A stretch of 9,526 nt of DNA, from assembly GCA_934230965.1 (NCBI GenBank), contig CAKQFW010000073.1, positions 1 through 9,526 of the forward strand, read 5' to 3'. Positions 5,206-9,526 of the stretch are shown here, piece after piece. The first letter of the stretch is position 1. Every line of letters begins with the position of its first letter. The notes below the pieces were generated by a model. That model ran no database searches. It worked only from the letters and a program-made list of their open reading frames with translations, and had not been told where the DNA came from. Made by a program: the position numbers and the translations under genes. The stretch is from an uncultured Prevotella sp. GTDB taxonomy: Bacteria; Bacteroidota; Bacteroidia; Bacteroidales; Bacteroidaceae.

Positions 5206-6483
5206 ATGGAAATGAAAGTTACGCCCGTTCTTCTGCTTACGGGCTATTTGGGAAGCGGAAAGACAACACTGCTAAACCGTATATTGGCTAACGAGAAAGG
5301 CATACGCTTTGCCGTGATTGTAAACGACATTGGCGAGGTAAACATCGATGCCGACCTTATTGAGAAGGGTGGCATCGTGGGCGAGGGCGACGACAGCCTC
5401 GTGCCTCTGCAAAACGGATGCATCTGCTGCACCCTAAAGATGGACCTCGTGCAGCAGCTTAGCGACCTGGTATCGCAACAGCGTTTCGACTATATTGTGA
5501 TTGAGGCCAGCGGCATTTGCGAGCCCGCCCCCATTGCACAAACCATCAGCGTATATCCGCAGATGTACCCTAACCTCGCCATCAAGGGCATAGCTAAGCT
5601 CGATGCCATTGTTACGGTGTGCGACGCCTTGCGCTTGCGCGACGAGTTTGCCGAGGGCAACGACCTTGTGCGTCAAGACATTGGCGAAGACGATTTGGCC
5701 AGCCTCGTGATACAACAGGTAGAGTTCTGCAACAAGATATTGCTGAACAAGGCGTCGATGGTTACCCCCGACGAGTTGGCACGCATCACCGCCATCTTGC
5801 ACGAGATACAGCCGCACGCCGACATTGTGCCTTGCGACTTCTGCGATGTCGACCTCAACACACTTATCAACACCAGCACCTTCAACTTTGAAAAGGTGGC
5901 CACCTCGGCACGATGGATTGAGGCCGTAGAGGGCGAAGCCTTTGACGACCATGATGACGACCATGATGAAGATGAGCACCATCATGAGCATGACGGCCAT
6001 GACCACGACGATGACCACGATGACGACCATGACCATGACGATGACCATGAAGAGCATCACGGCCATCACCATCATCACCACCATGGGCTGGAGAACGAAG
6101 AGTCGGGCGAGGCCTTAGAGTATGGCATCAGCACCTTTGTGTGGAAGCGTCGCAAGCCGCTCGACATGAACAAGTTCGACTATATCGTAGCCAAGAAGTG
6201 GCCCAAGAGCGTGGTGCGCTGCAAGGGCCTGTGCTACTTTAAAGGCGAAGAAGACTACTGCTATGTGTTTGAACAGGCTGGCAAGCAGGTGCAGATGCGC
6301 AATGCCGGACAGTGGTATGCCACCATGCCCGCCGACGAGCTCGAGAAGTTTAAGCAGCAGAACCCCGCCATCTTACGCGACTGGGACGACCAGTATGGCG
6401 ACCGCATGCAGAAACTGGTGTTCATAGGTCAGCACATGGACCGCGAACAGATAGAGAAAGACCTTGACTATTGCTTAGAATAA
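5206..6483 (+). CDS. CobW/COG0523-family G3E GTPase (putative metallochaperone)
   Basis: The 425-aa protein belongs to the G3E P-loop GTPases of the COG0523 group, which deliver zinc or other metals to client enzymes in the cytoplasm. Walker A GYLGSGKTT is at 13-21 and IVNDIGEVNIDADLI (38-52) resembles the family's switch region. The family-defining metal motif CxCC is present as GCICC (71-75), followed by the Walker-B-like IVIEASGICEP (97-107). The usual base-specificity NKxD appears as NKAS (181-184), a departure at the Asp. Residues 247-293 form a very His/Asp-rich loop with 21 His (249-293), likely a metal-binding or buffering segment. A CobW C-terminal domain (about 305-420) follows. It is downstream of ruvB by 45 bp. 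A palindrome with a -7-like box abuts the start; ATG at 5212 is an alternative. The metal and client are unknown. Confidence 0.88.
   Translation: MEMKVTPVLLLTGYLGSGKTTLLNRILANEKGIRFAVIVNDIGEVNIDADLIEKGGIVGEGDDSLVPLQNGCICCTLKMDLVQQLSDLVSQQRFDYIVIEASGICEPAPIAQTISVYPQMYPNLAIKGIAKLDAIVTVCDALRLRDEFAEGNDLVRQDIGEDDLASLVIQQVEFCNKILLNKASMVTPDELARITAILHEIQPHADIVPCDFCDVDLNTLINTSTFNFEKVATSARWIEAVEGEAFDDHDDDHDEDEHHHEHDGHDHDDDHDDDHDHDDDHEEHHGHHHHHHHGLENEESGEALEYGISTFVWKRRKPLDMNKFDYIVAKKWPKSVVRCKGLCYFKGEEDYCYVFEQAGKQVQMRNAGQWYATMPADELEKFKQQNPAILRDWDDQYGDRMQKLVFIGQHMDREQIEKDLDYCLE
5942..6084 (+). repeat. Low-complexity His/Asp-codon tract inside the GTPase gene
   Basis: About 140 bp are built from imperfect 6-12-bp repeats of GACCATGAT-like units (CAT/CAC and GAT/GAC codons), ending in seven consecutive His codons. 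Codon choice within the His and Asp runs alternates between synonyms, so the tract has not recently expanded as one pure microsatellite. The frame is intact throughout. Similar His-rich loops are common in COG0523 proteins. Confidence 0.8.
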
Positions 6484-6496
6484 GCAGCAATACTAC

Positions 6497-6552
6497 AGCG
6501 CCCTACATAGGTAAAAGTGACAATTGTCATGCCTTTTCCTATGTAGGGCGCT
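6497..6552 (+). terminator. Strong intrinsic terminator after the GTPase gene
   Basis: The arms AGCGCCCTACATAGG (6497-6511) and CCTATGTAGGGCGCT (6538-6552) pair perfectly over 15 bp. A further AAAAG/CTTTT helix lies inside, and a self-complementary TGACAATTGTCA (6518-6529) forms the top. The stem is followed by TTTT, then ATG, then seven Ts (6559-6565). It begins 14 bp after the GTPase stop codon and closes the ruvB-GTPase transcription unit. Confidence 0.92.
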
Positions 6553-6576
6553 TTTATGTTTTTTTGAGTTATATAA

Positions 6577-6607
6577 TTGGAGGTCAAAAAAATAATTACT
6601 ATATTTG
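6577..6607 (+). promoter_or_regulatory. Predicted promoter for the DUF6377-like regulator
   Basis: The -7 box TATATTTG (6600-6607) fits TAnnTTTG exactly. A TTGG that resembles the -33 TTTG lies at 6577-6580, leaving 19 bp between, the spacing typical of Bacteroides promoters. Transcription would start near 6612-6614 and give a leader of about 120 nt before the ATG at 6734. A short open frame in the leader (ATG 6612 to TAA 6668, 18 codons) has no sign of being translated. Confidence 0.6.
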
Positions 6608-6733
6608 CAAAATGGTTGATGATGGGGCATTTACATGTTCTCAATCTTACAATACATTCTCATTCTAAACTATAAGAATAAAGACCCAAATACCTCCTGC
6701 CTTAATGGATAGGATACTGAATATAACTACAAC

Positions 6734-8422
6734 ATGATACATCTTGCGCGTCGGCTGACGCTTCTTTTGTTTCTTCTTTTTGCCGCGACAACCTTTGCCT
6801 CGGCCCATAGTGGTATGCTGGAAAAAGACTTTCGGCAGCTTGATGCTGCTATCGCCAAACGCGATCAGTATATAAAGAAGCGAGAGGCCGAGATAAACAC
6901 CGCAAAGATGGCGTTGGGCGAATATACTTCTTATGATGCTTTGTTTAAGTATAACCAACGCTTGTTTAACGAATACCTGAAGTTTAATTCCGACTCAGCA
7001 CTCGCCTATGCCAAGCGTTGTATGAGGGTGGCAAGCAGTGGCCGAATGACCCAGCAACTGGCCCTGGCACGTTGCATGAACATCATGGCACTGGTGTCGC
7101 GTGGCGACCGCGCGAAAGCTGCCGACAGCCTCGATGCGATGGGGCCCATATCGCAATATAGGGGTATCGTGCGCGAAAACTTGGCCTTGGCACATCTCGA
7201 GTATAATGCGCGCTATGTGGCGCGCTTCACCGACATGGGGCTCTTGGTGCGTTCATCAATTGCCGACAGCTTGTGGAAACCCTATCTGCAATATTTACCG
7301 CGCAATGGTTGGCAAGCATGCTATTATGCTGCCCAGTTTACGCACGATGCGTCGTTGGTGCCACAGCTGCAGCGCTTCTTGCTGCAATCGAAACGTCCCT
7401 CACCACAGACGGCTATGTTAGGCATCGCTCTGTCGTGCTGCTTAGCCGAAAAGAAAGAAGGCGAGGAGGCATGCCACTATCTCATACAGTCGGCCTTAGA
7501 CGATGTGCAGTGCTGCATACATGATGCCGCCTCGCTGCTGTACCTCTTGCGCCAGCCCTATCTCGACAAGGCTAGTCACCGTGCCGCCGTCTATGCGCGT
7601 GTGTGTAGCGAAAACATTAACACGTATAAAGACTCGGCGCGCAGCCTGATGATGGTGCGCATACACTCGTCGATAGCCGAGGGCTATGAACGCAAGATGG
7701 AAACCACCAATGGCTTGCTGCTCACCGTTATTGTGTTGCTGATAGGAGCCGTGCTTACGGCCCTGGGCATGGTGTGGAGCATACGCAAGCGCGATGGCAA
7801 ACAAAAGCGTATGTTGGTGACCATGAAGGGCATGAACAACCAGCTGCGCGAGATGATTGATAATGAAAAGGGCATGCAAGAGCAGTTGCGCGAGAGCAAC
7901 CAGCGCCTGTCTGAAGAGATAGAACAGCGCAACCGCAACTTTATGGATGTGTATATGTTGGTAACAAAATATATCAACGATGTGAAGGCGTTTAACAAGG
8001 TGGTGTTCAACCTTATCACGGCAGGAAAGGTGGATAAGGCGCGCCGCGAACTGGCAGCAGGTGGCAATACAGATAAATATCTCACCGACTTCTACCACCA
8101 CTTCGACGTAGCCTTCCTCTCCAGTCATCCCGACTTTTTAGAGCGGCTTAACCTCTTGATGTTGCCCGAATGTCAGCAACAATTGGCGGCCCCACAAACC
8201 CTTACACCCGAACAGCGCATCTATGCCTTGGTAAGCATCGGCATTACCGATGTGCCCAGCATAGCGGCCTTCTTGCACTATTCAATACAAACGGTGTATA
8301 ACTATCGCTTGCGCATGAGCCGTGGTGCCCGCTTGCAAGCACGCCAGTTGGCCGAGGCCGTGGCACAGTTTTATCCCTCTGAGGGCGATGCATCGACGCC
8401 AGCCTCAGAGGCTAAAAGCTGA
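6734..8422 (+). CDS. Membrane-anchored DUF6377-like HTH regulator
   Basis: This 562-aa protein has the layout of the Bacteroidetes DUF6377 family as I recall it. A signal peptide (1-24, ending FASA) leads into a helical, TPR-like periplasmic region (about 28-320), in which KFNSDSALAYAKRCMRVA (83-100) looks like a repeat helix pair. One transmembrane helix (about 327-349, LLLTVIVLLIGAVLTALGMVW) is followed by the basic stop-transfer RKRDGKQKR. A cytoplasmic coiled coil (about 360-402) leads to a C-terminal segment. In that segment LTPEQRIYALVSIGITDVPSIAAFLHYSIQTVYNYRLRMSRGA (490-532) resembles the LuxR/sigma-4-type HTH in which the recognition helix starts SIQTVYNYR. A protein of this form could sense an envelope signal and bind DNA from the membrane. 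Signal and targets are unknown. Its last 52 bp overlap the convergent DUF3109 gene. Confidence 0.82.
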   Translation: MIHLARRLTLLLFLLFAATTFASAHSGMLEKDFRQLDAAIAKRDQYIKKREAEINTAKMALGEYTSYDALFKYNQRLFNEYLKFNSDSALAYAKRCMRVASSGRMTQQLALARCMNIMALVSRGDRAKAADSLDAMGPISQYRGIVRENLALAHLEYNARYVARFTDMGLLVRSSIADSLWKPYLQYLPRNGWQACYYAAQFTHDASLVPQLQRFLLQSKRPSPQTAMLGIALSCCLAEKKEGEEACHYLIQSALDDVQCCIHDAASLLYLLRQPYLDKASHRAAVYARVCSENINTYKDSARSLMMVRIHSSIAEGYERKMETTNGLLLTVIVLLIGAVLTALGMVWSIRKRDGKQKRMLVTMKGMNNQLREMIDNEKGMQEQLRESNQRLSEEIEQRNRNFMDVYMLVTKYINDVKAFNKVVFNLITAGKVDKARRELAAGGNTDKYLTDFYHHFDVAFLSSHPDFLERLNLLMLPECQQQLAAPQTLTPEQRIYALVSIGITDVPSIAAFLHYSIQTVYNYRLRMSRGARLQARQLAEAVAQFYPSEGDASTPASEAKS

Positions 8423-8976
8423 GCGGCGTCGCACAGCTGTTGGTAAAAATCTTCGCCAAAGCGGCGCACCAAGGGGTCGCGCAGGAAACGATATACGGGC
8501 AAACGCAGCTCGTTTCCTTTCTTTACAGCATCGTGGCACACGTCCCAACGGTTATAGTTGAGGGCCACCATGCCGTTTGACAATTTCTTTTCACGAATGG
8601 GGTAGAGGGCGCAGCTGATGGGTTTGCAGAAGGCCGTCTTGCCAGCACGCCAGGCACGCTCAAGGGCGCACAGGCAGCAACCCTTTTCGTAACAGGTAAA
8701 CACACAATCTTTTCCGCCCACAATACTGGTTACCAGGTCGCCATCGCGGTCGGTATAGGCCACGCCTTGCTTGTCAATCACGGCTTGTGCCGTGGCCGAC
8801 AGGTCGTCCCACACGGTGTCGATGGCGTCTTCTATGCCCGCAATCTCGTCGATGGTGACGGGGGCTCCGGCATCGCCTTCAACACAGCAAATGCCCTTGC
8901 AGGCGTCAAGGTCGCAACAAAAATATTCGGTAAAGATGTCGGTCGATACCAACACGTTGTCTATCTCAATAATCAT
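8371..8976 (-). CDS. DUF3109 family cysteine-rich protein (YkgJ-like metal-binding)
   Basis: The 201-aa protein is cytoplasmic, with no signal peptide. It carries 14 cysteines, most in clusters: CC at 20-21, CKGICC at 26-31, C91-x3-C95-x4-CC-x-C (91-103), C117-x4-C122 and C147. The CxxxCC arrangement recalls the YkgJ-type proteins thought to bind zinc or an iron-sulfur cluster. The overall sequence, including CKPISCALYPIR (117-128) and ALNYNRWDVC (138-147), fits the Bacteroidales DUF3109 family. No biochemical role is established that I know of. It starts 30 bp after ung on the same strand and is probably cotranscribed with it. Its 3' end overlaps the convergent DUF6377-like gene by 52 bp; both C-terminal tails (ASEAGVDASPSEG here) come from the inverted repeat in that overlap. 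Confidence 0.85.
   Translation of the reverse strand: MIIEIDNVLVSTDIFTEYFCCDLDACKGICCVEGDAGAPVTIDEIAGIEDAIDTVWDDLSATAQAVIDKQGVAYTDRDGDLVTSIVGGKDCVFTCYEKGCCLCALERAWRAGKTAFCKPISCALYPIREKKLSNGMVALNYNRWDVCHDAVKKGNELRLPVYRFLRDPLVRRFGEDFYQQLCDAAQLLASEAGVDASPSEG
8376..8411. terminator. Inverted repeat in the convergent gene overlap, possible bidirectional terminator
   Basis: CCTCTGAGG (8376-8384) and CCTCAGAGG (8403-8411) are perfectly complementary. Inside, GCG and CGC can add 3 bp next to a 3-nt bulge, with a 9-nt loop. The element lies wholly within the final codons of both converging genes. After the hairpin come CTAAAAGC on the plus strand and GATAAAACTG on the minus strand, with no strong T-run, so efficient intrinsic termination is uncertain. 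Confidence 0.45.
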
Positions 8977-9006
8977 AATGTCTGTTTGTATGTTTAAAAA
9001 GCGGGG

Positions 9007-9526
9007 TTACCAGTTTATGGGCGCTATGCCGTGCTCGGCCAGATAGCGGTTGCACAGCGAGAAGTGGTGGTTGCCAAACCATCCGCCACGGTTGGCCGAG
9101 AGGGGAGAGGGGTGTACCGACTGCAGCACGAGGTGCTTTCGGGGGTCGATAAGCCCCGCCTTCGACCGTGCATAGCCGCCCCACAAGATGAACACCATGT
9201 GCTCGCGACCAGCGTTCAAGGCGCGTATGGCGGCATCGGTAAACTGCTCCCAGCCCTTGCGCTGGTGGCTGGCAGCCTGGTGGGCGCGCACCGTAAGGGT
9301 GGCGTTCAGCAGCAACACACCTTGCTCGGCCCAGCGCGTTAGGTTGCCCGAGGTGGGCATGGGGGTGCCCAGGTCGTTATTTATCTCTTTAAAAATGTTG
9401 ATGAGCGATGGCGGAAAGGGCACACCATCGTTTACCGAGAAGCTCAGGCCCTGTGCCTGTCCGGGCTCGTGATAGGGGTCTTGCCCTATAATCACCACCT
9501 TTACCTTGTTGAAGGGGCATAGGTTA
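9007..9526 (-). CDS. ung: Uracil-DNA glycosylase, 5' end outside the window
   Basis: UNG excises uracil from DNA and starts base-excision repair. The frame stays open to the window edge: before the GTG at 9498 it reads NLCPFNKVK, matching the family's segment just before the catalytic motif. The GTG is therefore internal, not the start. About 172 residues are visible of an expected ~220. Motifs are VVIIGQDPYHEPGQAQGLSFSV (catalytic Asp in GQDPYH), VPFPPSLINIFKEI, the GVLLLNATLTVR strand, FILWGGYARSK, and the DNA-intercalation loop HPSPLSANRGG near the end. The C-terminus NRYLAEHGIAPINW is as usual for family 1 UNG. It is followed after 30 bp by the DUF3109 gene. Promoter and N-terminus lie beyond the window. 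Confidence 0.96.
   Translation of the reverse strand, partial: NLCPFNKVKVVIIGQDPYHEPGQAQGLSFSVNDGVPFPPSLINIFKEINNDLGTPMPTSGNLTRWAEQGVLLLNATLTVRAHQAASHQRKGWEQFTDAAIRALNAGREHMVFILWGGYARSKAGLIDPRKHLVLQSVHPSPLSANRGGWFGNHHFSLCNRYLAEHGIAPINW

Noticed and set aside
6055..6084. Cloning-vector His-tag contamination in the GTPase gene
   Set aside because: The seven histidines lie in the middle of a long natural His/Asp-rich loop with mixed codons, and the C-terminal CobW domain continues in frame.
5434..6084. Minus-strand frame of 216 codons opposite the GTPase gene
   Set aside because: It is the antisense of the low-complexity tract, giving long Val/Met runs, and has no domain resemblance. The plus-strand protein has clear family motifs throughout.
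9007..9498. ung starting at the GTG at 9498
   Set aside because: The frame continues upstream as NLCPFNKVK, which matches the conserved segment before GQDPYH in UNG, so the real start is outside the window.
1..9526. tRNA, rRNA, riboswitch or replication origin
   Set aside because: I looked for cloverleaf/anticodon patterns, rRNA-like conserved blocks, long structured leaders and clusters of DnaA-box-like motifs, and saw none that I could support by eye.

Overview
The window looks like a chromosomal segment of a Bacteroidales bacterium, most likely Prevotella or a close relative. The proteins read like Bacteroidales members of their families (RuvB, RNase HII, uracil-DNA glycosylase, a CobW-type GTPase, a DUF6377-like membrane regulator and a DUF3109 protein). 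Promoters fit the Bacteroidetes -7 consensus TAnnTTTG, and start codons lack Shine-Dalgarno sequences. The taxonomy is inferred from family resemblance only.

Layout. (1) 1-165, minus strand: the first 55 residues of a secreted protein of unknown function, with a likely -7 box. (2) 387-2121: a toxin-antitoxin module on the minus strand, hipB - hipS-like - hipT-like. The HipA kinase fold is split over two genes as in the HipBST family. The module is bracketed by two nearly identical 59-bp inverted-repeat elements (57 of 59 bases the same). The copy upstream of hipB carries a perfect -7 box between two ACCC-N4-GGGT palindromes and probably serves as promoter and autoregulatory operator. The copy downstream of the toxin has lost that -7 box and is followed, in the direction of transcription, by a T-rich stretch, so it may act as terminator. 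(3) 2216-2345 and 3043-3090: four copies of a composite repeat (3-4 AATTCAT-like heptamers plus a 20-bp tail) on both sides of rnhB. (4) 2439-6483, plus strand: rnhB, a WYL-type regulator, ruvB and a G3E/COG0523 metal-chaperone GTPase with a His/Asp-rich loop, closed by a strong intrinsic terminator. (5) 6734-8422, plus strand: a membrane-anchored DUF6377-like regulator with its own promoter. (6) 8371-9526, minus strand: ung (5' end outside the window) followed by a Cys-rich DUF3109 gene. The last two genes converge and overlap by 52 bp over an inverted repeat.

Functionally, the middle holds housekeeping nucleic-acid genes (RNase HII, RuvB, UNG) together with a metal-handling GTPase. The hip module and the repeat-rich intergenic DNA are the accessory part. 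The least ordinary item is the three-gene Hip kinase module with its matched palindromic bookends and a Thr-for-Ser change in the toxin's Gly-rich loop.
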